A stretch of DNA of 64,000 bases, from contig WRPG01000002.1 of the NCBI GenBank assembly GCA_009773355.1, forward strand, positions 1-64,000. Reading direction: 5' to 3'. The position numbers and the translations under genes were made by a program. This stretch comes from Limisphaerales bacterium (GTDB taxonomy: Bacteria; Verrucomicrobiota; Verrucomicrobiia; Limisphaerales; SXTU01). Every line of letters starts with the position of its first letter. Position 1 is the stretch's first letter. The notes under the pieces were generated by a model. The model made no database searches and had not been told where the DNA came from. It saw nothing but the letters and a program-made list of their open reading frames with translations. Positions 30,001 to 45,000 of the stretch are shown here, piece after piece.

Positions 30001-33000
30001 ACCGACAGCTCGGTTTATGCCATCACGCAGCAGCCGGACGGTGCGATTGTGATCGGCGGCGGGTTCACCGCGTTCAACGGCACGCGCCGCATGGGCGTGG
30101 CCCGGCTCCTGGCGCATGGCGTGCTTGACACGAGCTTCCTGGACACGACCTACAACCATTTCGCCGGCATCACCCAGCCGTTGAGCACCAGCCCCAACAG
30201 CGCGTGCTTTGCCATCGCGCTGGAGTCCGGTGGCAATGTGATGATCGGCGGCAGTTTCAACCGGGTGGGCGGTGGCTATGGCCGGGAGACGAACTTCACC
30301 GCCCACAGCACCATCGCCAACATCGGGGCGTTCAACCTCCGCGACTACATCAGCCCGCGCCTGAACGTGGCCCGGTTGGTTGGCGGTGCGACCCCGGGCC
30401 CCGGCAACATCGAGTTCACTCAGGCCACCTACAGCGCGGATGAGTTCAGCGGGAGCTATTTCGTCCAGCTCATCCGCACCAACGGCTCGCTCGGCCAGGC
30501 TTCGGTCAATTTCGTGACGGTGGACGGCACGGCCGTCGGGGCCACCAACGCCACGACGACCGGTTTCGACTTCAGTCACACGAACGCCACCCCCTTCTGG
30601 GTGAGCACGCGGGGGATCAACGGCGTGGGGGACACGCGGCGCACACTTGACGCCGTGACCGGCGTGAACAACGACCCCTTGGATCATCGGGGGCGCGCCT
30701 GGCTTGGTTTTGCAGATGTCTATGTGCCCGTCGTTCAGGATACCATTGTGGAGGGCAATCAGGCGCTGGGCGTGCGGATCACCCTGCCGGCCAACACGGA
30801 TTTCAACGCGCCGCTGGCGAACCTGGGGGGCGCGCCGATTCCGGTCGGCCTGGCCTTGGGCCGCAGCACCGCCACGGTGTCCATCGTAGACGATGACTTC
30901 GCCTACGGCGAGTTCACCTACAGCGCCTTCTCCTACACCGTCAGCGAGAACGTCGGCAGCGCCGTCGTCACCGTGCTCCGCACCAACGGCGCGGTTGGCA
31001 CGGTCACGGTGCGCTACAGCACGACGGCGGGGACAGCCTCGACCAACGAGTTCACGCCGGTGTCGGGCACGCTGACGTTCGCCTCCGGCCAGACAAACCG
31101 GACTTTCACCGTGCCCGTGGTGGATGACACGATGCCCAACAGCCCGACCAACCGGACGGTCATCCTGACCCTGACCAACGCCACCGGCGGCGCGACGATC
31201 TCCGCCGGCGGGCGGAGCGCCACGCTGGTCATCCTTGACAATGAGCCGCCCGCCGGCACGCCCGCCGGCTCGGTCAACACCGCCTTTGGCACCACCAACG
31301 GACCGAACGACAAGGTGCTGGCCGTGACGTTCATCACGAACGCGCTGCCGGCCCAGGGCATCAACGGGCGGTGGCTCGTGGGCGGTGATTTCACCGCGAT
31401 TGACGGCCTGCCCCGCAGCCGCGTGGCCATGCTGAACTTGGACGGCTCGGTGAACACCACCATCTTCAACCGGCTCGGCACCGGTCCGAACAACAGCGTG
31501 TTCGCCATCGCGATGCACACGAACCAGGTGCCAACCACGCTCACCGGGCGCATTGTGATCGCCGGCGCGTTCACGCAGGTGGACGGCACGAACCGCGCCC
31601 GCATCGCCCGCCTCAACGCCGACGGCTCGCTGGACACGTCCTTCAACCCCGGCGCGGGCGCGGACAACCCGATCTACGCCGTGCTCGTCCAGCCGGACGA
31701 CAAGATCGTCATCGCGGGCGACTTCACCACCGTGAACGGGGCGACGCGCAACCGCATCGCGCGGCTCAACGCCGACGGCACCGTGGACACCACGTTCAAC
31801 CCCGGCCAGGGCGCGAGCGCCACCATCCGCACGCTGGCCTTGGACAGCCTGGGCCGGGTCTACATCGGCGGCGATTTCACCTTCTACGATTCCCTCACGC
31901 AAAACCGGGTGGCCCGTCTGAACAGCAACGGCACGCTGGACACCACCTTCCTCGATCCCAACAACGCGGATGCCGGCGCGAACGCGCGCGTGCGCGGCCT
32001 GGCGCTGGAGCCGGGCGGCAGCGTGGTCATCGTCGGTGACTTTACGAGCGTCGGCGGGACGACCAACCTGAACCGCATCGCCCGCCTGCTGTCCAACGGC
32101 GCGGTGGACGGGAGCTTCCTCACCTCGGGCGCGGACAGCTCGGTGCTCGCCGTGACCGTGGACATCGCCACCAACATCGTGGTGGTCGGCGACTTCACCA
32201 CCATCAACGGGCTGAATCGCACGCGCATCGCCCGGATCACCCCGGGCGGGCGCCTGGATCCCGCCATCAATTTCGGCACCGGCCCCAACAACTTCGTGGC
32301 GGCGGTCGCCCTCCAGCCGGTGACCAACGGCGTCATCACCATCGGTGGCGGCTTCACCGTGGTGGACGGTCTGCCCCGGAATTATGTGGCCCAACTGGTC
32401 GGGGGGCAGAACACCGGCTCCGGCACGTTGCAGTTCCTCGCCGGCAACCTCGACGTCGTGGAGAATGCCACCAGCACCGTGGTCTTCGTCCGCCGCGTGG
32501 GCGGCCTCTCCAACGCGGTGAGCATGGATTTCACCACGCTGGACGGGACGGCCACGAACGGCCTCCACTACGTCACGAACCGCGGCACGCTGCTCTTCCA
32601 GGAGGGCGAGGCGGTGCGGGCCTACACCTTGTCCATCTTCGACGACGCGGTGACCAACGTGAACCGGGTGTTCACCAACCTCCTGCTCAACCCCACCAAT
32701 TACACCGCGACCACCACCAACTTCGACGCCAGCTTGGGGGGCGCGATCACCAACGCCACGGTCACGTTGCAGGACAACGACACGGTCCTCGGGTTCGCCT
32801 TCGCGACCTTCAACGCGAACGAGAACGCCGTGGGTGGGAACGCGGTGGTCACGGTGGTGCGCACGGGCACCGGCGTTGGCTCGACGTTCGTGAACTACGC
32901 CACCAGCAACGGCACGGCGACCGCCGGCGTGGATTATACAGCCGTCAACGGCCAGTTGATCTTCACCAACGGCCAGACCTCGGTGACGTTTGTCGTGCCG

Positions 33001-36000
33001 CTGTTGGACGACGTCCTCGTCGAGGGCACGGAGACCGTCCTGCTCAACCTCTTCACCCCGGCGCCGGCGGGGGTGGCCACCCTGGGGCGGTCCACGGCCG
33101 TGTTGAACATCGTGGACGACGATTTCAGCCCGGGCGTGATCGCGTTTGCGGCCTCCGCCTATTCGGTGCAGGAGAACCTGACCAACGCGGTGATCGCCGT
33201 GATCCGCACCAACGGGTTCACCGGCCTGGTCACGGCGCAATACACGACCACCGACGGCACGGCCCGGGGTTACTCGGGCATCGGTTCGCCGGCCAGTTTC
33301 GATTACACGAACAGCACCGGGACGGTCACCTTCGGCGATGGCGAGACGAGCAAGACCTTCACGATTGGCATCATCAACAACAGCGTGGCGGATGCGAACG
33401 CGAGCCGCACGGTGAACCTCTCGCTGCCCAGCGCGACGGGCGGCGCGGTCATCGGCGCGCAGAGCACGGCGGTGCTGACCATCCAGGACGAGGATCCGCC
33501 CGCCTTCGGCAGCTTCTCGTTCAGCCTGGCGGCCTATTCGATCGTGGAGACGAACGCCGCCGTGTCCATCCTGGTGAACCGCGTGGGCGGCACCTCGAAC
33601 AACGTGACGGTGGATTTCTCCGCCAACGGCGGCACCGCCACCCCGGGCTTCAACTACCAGCCGGCCAACCTGACCCTGGCCTTCGGCGACTCGCAGGCGA
33701 GCACCAATGTGGTCATCCAGATCCTGCACGACACCGGGGCCAGCGGGGACCGCACGGTGAACCTCGCGCTGGCCAATCCGACCAGCGGCGCCCGGCTCGG
33801 GGCGATCTCCAACGCCGTGCTGACCATCGTGGACAACGAGTTCAGCCCGGGCGTGCTTTCCTTCGCCACGAATTTCTTCTCCGTGCTGGAGAACGCGACG
33901 AACGCGGTGGTCACCGTCATCCGGACCAACGGGTTCACCGGCACGGTGACGGTGGGCTTCGCGGTCAGCAACCTCACGGCGGTGGCCGGGACGGACTTTG
34001 TGGCCACCAATGGCACGCTCACGTTTGCCAACGGGATTTCCACCCAGACCTTCCTCGTGCCAATCACCGGCAACCTGTTCCAGGACGGCAGCCGGCTGTT
34101 CGAGGTCCGGCTGGCCGCGCCGGGCGGCGGCGCCACCGTGGGGCTGACCAACGCCACGGTGGCCATCTTCGACGACGAGTCAGCGGCGGGTTCGGTGGAT
34201 GGCTCGTTTGTGGTCGGAACGGGCGTTGACGGCCAGGTCTATTCGGTGGCGCAGCACACCAACGGCCTGCTGTTCATCGGCGGCGACTTCACCACCTACA
34301 ACAGCGTGAGCCGCTCCAACATCGTCCGGGTCAACACGGGCGCGGCGCTGGACGCCGCCTTCGTGCCGGATGCGATCCGGCTCGCTGGCCTGGCCGGGTC
34401 GGTGCGGGCGGTGGCCGTCTATCCCAGTGATGTCAACGCGGGCAAGGTGGTTGTCGGCGGCTCGTTCGACACCGTCGGTTCCGCCACGCGCGGCAACCTC
34501 GCGCGGCTGAACCTGGACGGCACGGTGGACCTCTCCTTCAACACCAGCCCCGGCACGGACAACTCGGTCTTCGCCCTGCACATTCAGACCGACGGCAAAG
34601 TGCTCATCGGCGGGTTGTTCACCACCGTCAACGGGGTGAACCGGAACTTCATCGCCCGGCTCAACATGGACGGCACGGTGGACGCCACCTTCAACCCCGG
34701 CTCCGGGGCGGACGCTCCCGTGCGCGGCATCGCGACCGATCAGTTGGGCCGCATCCTGATCGTGGGCAGCTTCAACTCCGTGGATGGCGTGGTCCGCACC
34801 AACCTCGCGCGGTTGAACTCGGACGGCACGGTGGACAAGACGTTCGATCCCGGGGTCGGGGCCAACGCCGGCGTTACCTGTGTGGCGGTGGCCGCCGGCA
34901 ACCGGCCGGTGGTGGGCGGGCTTTTCACCAGCATCAATGGCGTCGCGCGCAACCGCATCGCCCGCCTCAACCCGGACGGCACGGTGGACACGACCTTCAA
35001 TCCCGGGGCCGGGGCCGACGAGTTTGTCAGCGCGGTGTCACTACAGCCCGACGGCAAGGTGCTGCTGGGCGGCGGCTTTGGCAGCGTGGGCGGCCTGCCC
35101 CGCAACCGGATCACCCGGTTGAATAGTGATGGCTCGATGGACGTGAGCTTCAACGTGGGGACGGGGGCGGACGGGGTGGTTTCGACGATCCTGACGCAGT
35201 TGGACGGCAACATCGTGATCGGCGGCGGTTTCACCAGCATCAACGGCACGCCGCGCAACCGCGTGGCCCGGCTGGTGGGGGGCGGCAATCTCGGCTTCGG
35301 CTCGTTTGATTTCTCCAGCCCGACGTTCTCCGTGGCCGAGGATGGCACCAATGCCCTGATCACCGTGGTGCGCTCGGGCGGGACCAGCAACAGCGTCGGC
35401 GTGGCCTTCAACACCTCCAACGGCTCGGGCACGGCGGGTTCGGATTACACCGCCACCAGTGGCACCCTGGTCTTTGCGCCGGGCGTGACGCACCTGACGT
35501 TCAACGTGCCGGTCAGTGACAACTTGCTCGTGGACGGGAACCGCACGGTGAACCTCACGCTGTCGAACCCGACCAACGGAGCCACCCTGGGCATCGGCTC
35601 CCGCGCGGTGCTGACCGTGCTGGACAATGACTCGGTGCTCGGATTCAGCCCGCTCACCTACAGCCTGAATGAGAATGGCGGCAGCACCACGATCACCGTC
35701 ATCCGCGCGGGCGGCACCAACGGCACGGTGTCGGTGGACTACCGCACGGCGGACGGCACGGCGGTCGCGCCCGCAGACTACACGGCCGCCAGCGGCCGGC
35801 TCACTTTCACCAACGGCCAGACCACCGCCACCTTCACCGTGGCCGTGGTGGACAACCTGATCGTGCAGGGCAACAAGACGGTGGCCCTGCTGCTGACCAA
35901 CGCCCTCGGCAGCGCGCTCATTGGCAGCGGGGCGGGCACGCTGACCATCGTGGACAACGAGTTTGGCCCCGGCACCCTCGGTTTCATCGCCCCCACCTTT

Positions 36001-39000
36001 ACCGTCTCCGAGACCAATGCCACGGCGGCCATCACGGTGGCCCGGACCAACGGCACGGTTGGCTCCGTGAGCGTGGATTATGCGACCACCACCGGCGGCA
36101 CGGCGGTGGCGGGAACCAACTACACGTCCGTCAGCGGACGGTTCACTTGGCCCGACGGCGACACGTCGAGCCGCATCTTCACCGTTCCGATTCTGGACGA
36201 CTTTGTGGTCAACGCGAACCGGACCGTCGCCTTGGTGCTCTCCAACGTGGTCGGCGGCGCGGCTTTGGGCCTGTCCGGCGCGACGCTCACCATCACCGAC
36301 AATGACAGCGTCATCGGCTTCAGCGCCACGAACTACAGCCTGGCGGAGAGCGGCGGCTTCACCCTCATCACCGTGCAGCGCACGGGGGCGGCGGTGGACA
36401 CGGTGAGCGTCAACTACACCATCAGCCCCAGCAACGCCACCGCCGGGGTGGACTACTTGGCCACCAACGGCAGCCTGACTTTCGGCCCGGGCACGAACAG
36501 CCTGACTTTTTCCGTCACTGCGGTGGACGACGTGCTCGTGGAGGGCAATGAGTTCGCGCTGCTGGCCTTGGACACGCCCGTCTCAACGCCGGCCGGGTCC
36601 GCCACCCTTTCGGTCACGAACGCGCTGCTGACCATCGTGGACGATGAGGCGGCCGTCTCGTTCAGCGGCACGAATTACGTGGTGCAGGAGAACATTGGCC
36701 GGGCGGCCATCACGGTGGTCCGCGTGGGCGTCACCAACGCCACCTTGCAGGTGGATTTCGCCTCCAGCAATGCCACCGCCGTCGCCGGATTGGATTACAC
36801 CGGCACCAACGGCACGCTGGTCTTCACGCCGGGCCTGACCAACCTCACCTTCGATGTTCCCATTACGGACAATCTCTTCATTAACCCGTCCAAGGTTGTC
36901 CAACTGAGCCTTTTCAACATCGTCGGCCCCGCCGGCACGATGCTGGTCAGCCCGAGCAACGCGGTCGTCACCATCATGGACAACGACACCAACAGCCCTT
37001 CGGCTGGGTCGGTGGATGTGACCTTCGGCGCGAACCTGGGCGCCAACGGGCCGGTTTATGCGGTGGCTTTCCACACCAACGGGCAGGTGCTCCTGGGGGG
37101 CAACTTCACCACGGTCAACGGCGGCCTGGTCAACCGCGTGGCCCGGCTCAATGCCGACGGCACGCTGGACCAGAACTTCAACCCGGGGCAGGGCGCGGAC
37201 ACGAACGTCTTCGCGGTGGCGGTCCAGCCCAACGGCGCGGTGCTGATCGGCGGCCAGTTCACCAGCGTGAACGGGACGAACCGCGCGCGCGTGGCCCGGC
37301 TGGCGGCGGATGGCTCGGTGGACCTCGCGTTCAGTCCCGGCACGGGCGCGGACAATGATGTCTATGCGCTGACCGTGCAGGCCAATGGTGCGGTGCTGGT
37401 GGGCGGCGCCTTCACCAATTTCAATGGCACGGCCGCCGGCCGGCTGTTGCGCCTCTCGGCGGACGGCTCGGTGGACGCCTCGTTCACCATCGGCACGGGC
37501 GCCAACGGCGCGGTGCGGTCCATCGCGGTGATGGGTGACGGCCGGATCGTCATCGCCGGCGATTTCACCTCCTTCAACGGCACGCTGGTTCCGCGCATCG
37601 CGCGCCTCACCGCCGCCGGCACGCTGGATCCGACTTTCAATCCCGGGGCGGGAGCCGACAACACCATCTATTCGGTTGCCGTGCAGACCAACGGCGCGGT
37701 CGTGGTGGGCGGCGTGTTCACCACCTTTGGCGGCCTGACCAAGAACGGCATCACGCGCCTGAACGTGGATGGCACGCTGGACGTGAACTTCAACAGCGGA
37801 CTGGGGGCGAACGGGGCCGTCTTCAGCGTGGGCTTGCGCAGCAGCGGGAGGGTGATGCTGGCCGGAGCCTTCACGACCCTCAACGGAGTCTCCCGGAACC
37901 GCTTTGCACGGCTCAATGCCGACGGCTCGCTCGATGCTACGTTTGATCCGGGCACGGGTGCCAACAACACTGTGGAGTCGGTGGGGGTCTTCGTGCCGCC
38001 GGTGCCGGTGCCAGTGGCGATTCCTTTCACCAACCAGTTTATCTACGCCGGTGGGCAGACGAATTTTGTGGACATCGGCGCGACTTCGGGCGTGGTGAAC
38101 ATCACGTTTGACTCCTTTTCCACCTTCAGTGCCGACAATCTGCGCATCTATTACGAGGGAGTTCGTCTGCTGGACACCAACGTCGTGGGCACTAACACCT
38201 TCACGGTTCCCTACGGGCCTGGCACCTCCACAGTGGTCACCATCACGGTCAACGAGGGTGCCAGCACGTTCTTCAATTTCGTTTGGGGCTATTCTGGCAC
38301 CGTCCTCCCCGTTGTTTCGACAGTGGAGCGCGTGGTGGTGGGTGGCGATTTCACTGCCATCAACGGCGTGGCGCGTGACCGGGTGGCGCAACTCAACGAG
38401 AACGGCTCGATGGACACCACCTTCGGGCTGGGCACCGGCAGCAGCATTGTCCTGGGCGTCGGCTTGAACACCAACCTGTCGCTGCCAAGCCTGTTGGGCA
38501 AGTCGGTGGTGGTTGGCAATTTCACGGTGCTCAATGGTGCCAACGTCAGCCGGCTGGCCCGGCTCAATCTGGACGGCGCGCTGGACCTTGGCTTCAACAT
38601 CGGCACGGGTGCCGGCGACACGATCAACGCCGTGCTCGTTCAGCCGGACGGTCGCGTGATCGTCGGCGGGTTCTTCACGAACTTTAACGGCCTCAGCCGC
38701 GGACGGCTGGCCCGCCTCAACGTCAACGGCGCGGTGGACGCCGGCTTCGACACCTCCATCGGGGCGAACAACGTGGTGCTCGCCCTGGCGCTGCAGCCGG
38801 ATGGCAGGGTGCTGGTGGGCGGCCTCTTCACCACACTCAACGGCACGGCCCGGAACTTCATCGCCCGCCTTAACGCCGATGGCACGGTGGACTCCTCGTT
38901 CAACACCAGCGTGGGCGCGGATGGCGCGGTGCGCGCCATCGTGCTGCAGCCGGACGGCCGGGTGCTGGTGGGCGGCGATTTCACGACCTTCAACGGTGTC

Positions 39001-42000
39001 GCCCGCGCGCGGCTGGCGCGGCTCAATGCGGACGGCACGCTCGACAACACCTTCAACCCCGGCACCGGCGCGGGCGCGTTCGTCAGCGCGCTGGCGGTGG
39101 ATGCCGCCGGGCGCGTCATCGTCGGCGGCGGGTTCACCGTGTTCAACGGGGTCAGCCGCAACCGCATCGTGCGGCTCACCGCAGCCGGCGCGGTGGATGT
39201 GACCTTCGATCCCGGAACCGGCTTTGACGATTATGTCAACGCGACGACGGTGCAGACCGACGGGAAACTCGTGCTGGTCGGCGGCTTCACTACGTTCAAC
39301 GGGTTGCCGGCCAACCGCATCATCCGGCTGAATCCCGACGGTTCGGTGGACACGACCATCAACTTCGGCACCGGGGCCAACAACTTCGTTTCCGCGCTGG
39401 CCATCCAGCCGTGGGACGAGAAGCTCCTGATTGGCGGGGCGTTCACCTCGGTGGACGGGCAGACCCGCAACGGCGTCGCCCGGCTCAACGCAGGCGCGAA
39501 CGGCTCGGGCAGCGGCAGCTTCGAGTTCACCCAGTTGAACTACCTGGCGGACGAGGACGCCACCAACAGCACCGTCACGGTGGTGCGCCGCAACGGCCTG
39601 ACTGGCACCGCCACCGTGCAACTGGTCACCAGCGATGGCACGGCGGTGCGGGGCGTGGATTACATCGGGCAGACCAACACCCTGACTTTCGCCAACGGCC
39701 AGAACACCACGAACGTCGTCATCCAGCTCATTGACAACCTCGTCGCCAACGCGAACAAGACCGTGGTGGTGACCGTGCTGAATCCGTCGCCCGGCGCGGG
39801 TTTGGGCGCGGTGAACCCGGCGACCATCACCATCGTGGACAACGACAGCCTGCTGGAGTTCTCCGCCTCGACCTTCTCGGTGAACGAAAGCTCCTCCAAC
39901 GCCACGATCACCGTGGTCCGCAACGGCGGCGGGGCGGGCGCGGTGGGCGTCTCCTACAGCACGTCGGCCGGCTCCGCCTTGGCGGGCGCGGATTTCACGA
40001 GCGTCAGCAACCAGTTGTCCTGGGCGGCGGGGGATGTGGCGCCGAAGAGCTTCGACGTGCCGATTTTGGCCGACAGCCTCGTGGAGGGCAACGAGACCGT
40101 CGTGCTCACGCTCACCAACGCGGTCGGGGCGGCCTCGCTGGGGCGCTCGACGGCGGTGCTGACGATTGTGGACGACGACTTTTCGCCGGGGGCGCTGGGC
40201 TTTGTCACAAACCTGTTCGTGGTCAATGAGAACGTGGGCAGCGCGGTCGTCACGGTGGTCCGCACCAATGGCAGCACCGGGCCGGTGTCCGTCCAGATCA
40301 GCACGGCCAACGGCTCGGCCATCGCCGGCGTGGACTATCTGGCCACCAACGGATTCCTGAACTTCTCCGACGGCCAGACCAACAAGACGTTTGGCATCAC
40401 CGTGCTCAACGACTCCGCGCCGGAGGGCGACGAGTCGGTGCTGCTGACCCTCTCCAACCCCGGCAACGGCGCGGTGCTCGGCCTGGCCAGCGCGGCGCTG
40501 CTCATCCGGGACGACGAGATCAGCAACGGCATCCTGGGTTTCAACTCGCCCATCTACTCCGTCTCCGAGGGAGCCGGGTCGGTGGCGGTCACCGTCATCC
40601 GCACCAACGGCAGCCAGGGCACGGTCACGGTGAATTTTACCACCTCGGACGGCACCGCCAAGCAGGGCTCCGACTACACAACCACCAGCGGCACGCTGGC
40701 CTTCCCTGACGGGCTGACCAACGTGACGTTTAACATTCCCATTTTGGACGACCCGATCTTCGAGACCAACGAGACGGTGAACTTGACGCTTAGCGTGCCG
40801 AGCGGGGGGGCTGCCTTGGGTCTGGCCACGGCGATTCTCACCATCGTGGATGAGGATGGCCGGAGCCCCGGCGTATTCAATTTCTCCAGCTCGCTTTATT
40901 ACGTGAAGGACACTGAGACGTTTAACAACCACGATCTTCCGAATAACACCTCGGTGGACACCTTGGGCGGTTTTTTCTGGTTCTCGCCAACCGCCTCGAA
41001 TCATCACAACGCGCTGGGGGCCTTGGTCACCGTCACGCGTTCCGGCGGCGCGAACGGCATCGCCTCAGTTGACTTTGCCACCAGCGACTTCGGAACCAAT
41101 TTCTTTGGGACCAACTTCTTCTTTTTCAGCAACGCGGTGGCTGGCTTTGACTATCTGCCCACCAACGGCACGCTCGTCTTCTACGAGCACGAAATGGCCA
41201 AGAGCTTCATCGTGCCAGTGGTCCATCATTTCCTGGGCAGCACGTTTTTCACCAACAGCTTCCTCTCGTTTAACCTGACCCTAACCAATCCGACCGGCGG
41301 GGCGACCCTTGGAACCTTGGCCAGCGCCACGGTGGACATCGAACAGCCGGGATACGTCAACACCACACGAGCGACTGGTCCCCGCTGGTCCCGGCACAAC
41401 TACCGGGTGCGTGAGGACATCGGCCGGGCTCAACTTGTTCTTTATGACGCCCCTCCGCCCACTACAATTAGGTTTGCCGCCCCCGCTGCGAATGGATTTT
41501 TTCACATGGCCGGGTCTGACTACGCGACCTTTGGTGGCTCGATAGGAACTAATGGCTTCCGGGGTGATTTTGACGCGACCGACCAGACGGTCAGCGGGGC
41601 CATTGTCATTGTGAATGTCCCCATCTACGACGACTTGGAGGCGGAGTTCAATGAGGACTTCGTGATCCAGGCGATCGTGGGATCTTTGATCGTGGACGAG
41701 GCCGTGGTGACGATTCTGGACAACGACGACCCACCCGGGGCGTTCGACCGGGAGTTCAATCCTGACTATGACGATCGCACCTCTCCGCCGCAGAACACCG
41801 CGCCAGGGGCCAACAACACAGTTTTTGCCATCGCCGTGCAACCGGACGGCAAGTCGGTCATCGGTGGTGATTTCACGGCGATGAACACCATTCAGCGCAA
41901 CCGCATCGCGCGGATGAACTTGGATGGGTCCTTGGACACGACTTTCAACCCTGGCGTGGGGGCAAACGATTTTGTGGCCGCCATCGGCGTCTATCCCACC

Positions 42001-45000
42001 GTCACGAACGTGGTGGTTTCCTTCGATACCAACGGGATTCCCATCGCCACCAACCAGGTGGCTGCCACGAACAATGGGAAGATCGTCCTCGGTGGCGGCT
42101 TCAACTCCTACAACGGGGTGGCGCGCAGCTACATCGCCCGGGTGGATGGCAATGGCGTGCTGGATCCGACCTTCAATCCCGGAATCGGGGCCGACAAGCC
42201 GGTGCGCGCGTTGCATGTTTATCCCAGCGGCGCGTTCAACGGACGCGTGTTGATCGCGGGTGACTTCACCAGCGTCAATGGCACGAATCGAAACCGCGTA
42301 GCCCGGCTCAATGCGGACGGCAGCCTGGACACGAGCTTCAATCCCGGGACGGGTGCCAATGGCCCGGTTTATGCCGTGCGCGTCCAGCTTGATGGCCGCG
42401 TGGTGGTGGGCGGTGATTTCACTACCTTCAACGGCGTGCCGCGCAACCGGATCGCCCGGCTGACGGCGACGGGCGCGTTGGACCTGACCTTCAATCCCAG
42501 CGCGGGGGCTGACGGGACGGTCTATGCCCTCGGCATTGAGCAGGCGGGGAGCGGATCCGTTCAGGTGAACCGTTCGGCGTCGGGTGGTCCGGCGGAGGAC
42601 ATTTTTGACGTGAACACCGGCGGAGCCACGGCGGGGTTCATCACCCTGAACTACGAGTTCTACTTTGTTCCCGACACCATCCGCGTTTATTACGGCGCGA
42701 ACCAGCTCCCTGTGAACCGAATTTTCGACTCGGGGCTGACCAATGGCGCAAATTCCGTGACCATCCCCTTTGGCCCGGGCACCAACACCACGCTGAGGAT
42801 CGTGGTCAACGAGGGCAGCGGAATCCTCGGCACGATTTGGGATTACGATGCGGTCCTCACCACCACGGCCACGGGGGTGGAGAAGGTCATTCTGGGTGGC
42901 GAGTTCAATAATTTCGACTTGCGGCGGCGGAGCAAGATTGCGCGGCTCAACCCCGACGGTTCGTTGGACACCACCTTCTCGCCGGGACGGGGCTTTGATG
43001 ACACCGTGTTCGCCATCCAGATGCAGGCCAATGGCCAGGCGATCTTGGGTGGCCTGTTCACGGACTTCAACAGCACCCGACGCTTCGGTCTGGCCCGGTT
43101 GCTTTTGAACGGCACGTTGGACACAACCTTCATGGATTCGGGGTTCAGCCACTTCGCCGGCTTGATCAACCTGACCAACAGTCTGCCTAGAAATTTTGTC
43201 GCCGCCATCGCCCTGCAGGCAGCCACGAACACGAGCACCTTCTTCAACGACAACGGCACCAACAGGATTCAAATCACCAACATTACTGAGGAGGTCATGA
43301 TTGGCGGCTCCTTTCAGATGGGTGGCGGCGGCAGGCGTGATTTGTCGAACATCGTTGAGCCGGGGTTCTACGGGACGACGAACGCGGGCAACCGGCGAAT
43401 CATGGCCGGGTTTGACCGCACTGATAAATTCGCCCGGTTCGGGGAGTTTCCGCGCGCGGACTTACGCAAGCGGAGCAACATTGCGCGCGTGCGCGGAGGG
43501 GCCGTTCGTGGGCCGGGTAACATCGAGTTTACACAGCCAAACTATACCATTGATGAAAACGCGGGCACGCTTTTCATCACACTCACCCGCACCAACGGCA
43601 GCATCACCGGTGAGCCACCCGTGGGGAGCGCATCGGTAAATTTTGGCACCTCGGACCCGCCCTTCGGTCCTGGCGCGGCGGTGGCTGGCCAGGATTATGT
43701 GACGGCCCGACGCGTTCCTACTTGGCCGTCCGTGCCGCAAATCACCGCCACCAACCGCCCCTCTGATGGCACCACCGGCCCCAACAATCTCCTGCGCGCC
43801 ACCACCGATGTGTTTGTCTCGATCGCCGAGGACAGCGGCATTGAGGGCGATGAGACGATTGATCTTCAGCTGTCCATACCTCAGGGCCAGTTGTTCATGT
43901 CTGGGGAGCCGGTGGCGAGCGGAGTGGCATTGGGCCTATCCCGCTCCACGCTCACGGTGGTGGACAACGATTTCAACCCCGGCGTCCTGACCTTCCCGCA
44001 GGACACGTTCCGGGTGGATGAGAACGTGGGCGCGGCGGTGGTCACCATCATCCGCACCAACGGCAGCGCTGGGCCGATCTCCTGCGATTACACGACCGCC
44101 ATCAGCGGCAGCACGGCGGGCGTCGGGGTGGATTACACGGCCACGGTCGGGACCATCGCCTTTGCCTCCGGCCAGTTGACCAACATTTTCACGGTGCCCA
44201 TCGTGGATGACACGGGGGTTGAACTGGATGAAACCATCACGGTGCAGCTGCTCAACCCGCGCGGCGGAGCCACGCTGGGGCTGACCAATGCGGCCATCCT
44301 GGTCATTGATAACGATTTTGCCGCCGGCCGTTTGAATTTCTCCCAGGCCACTTACAGCGTCGCGGAAAATGGCGGCTCGGCGACCATTGCCGTGCAACGC
44401 TCCGGCGGCAGCCAGGGTGCGCTCACGGTCCAGGTGGCTGTGACCAACGGAACGGCGGTATCTCCGACCGATTACGTTGCGGCCACGAACACGCTCGTGT
44501 GGGCCTCGGCCGAGACCAGCGTCAAGACGTTCACGGTCTCCTTGGTTGACAACGCCAATGTGGACGGCAACCGGACGGTCAACTTGACGCTGGCCACCCC
44601 GTCCGTGGCCGGCGCGCTGGGCACCATCACCAACGCTGTGCTGACCATCGTGGACGACGACGCCTTCGGCAGCCTGGCCTTCAGCCGGCCGATCTACACG
44701 GTGAACGAGAATGGCTCCAACGCGATTGTCACCGTGGTCCGGCTCGGAGGCGTGGCCGGGACGGTCAGCGTCCGCTATGACACGGCCACCGGTGGTTCGG
44801 CCGTGGCTGGTTCAAATTATGTGGTCGCGGGCGGCACGCTCACGATGGTGCCCGGCCAGACCAGCACCAATTTCATCGTGTCCGTCAATGACAACGCGAT
44901 CCCCGATGGCACACGTTCGATCAATCTCGCCCTGACCAGTCCCTCCAATGCGAGCCTGGGTTTCCCCAGCACGGCCACCCTGAACATCATTGACGACGAG

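Noticed and set aside
7316-33729. Very long open frames on the minus strand opposite the giants (for example 7316-10783 and 28003-33729).
   Set aside because: They mirror the repetitive, GC-rich plus-strand coding sequence, are rich in Arg/His/Gly without any fold pattern, and have no start context. The plus-strand frames have clear domains throughout.
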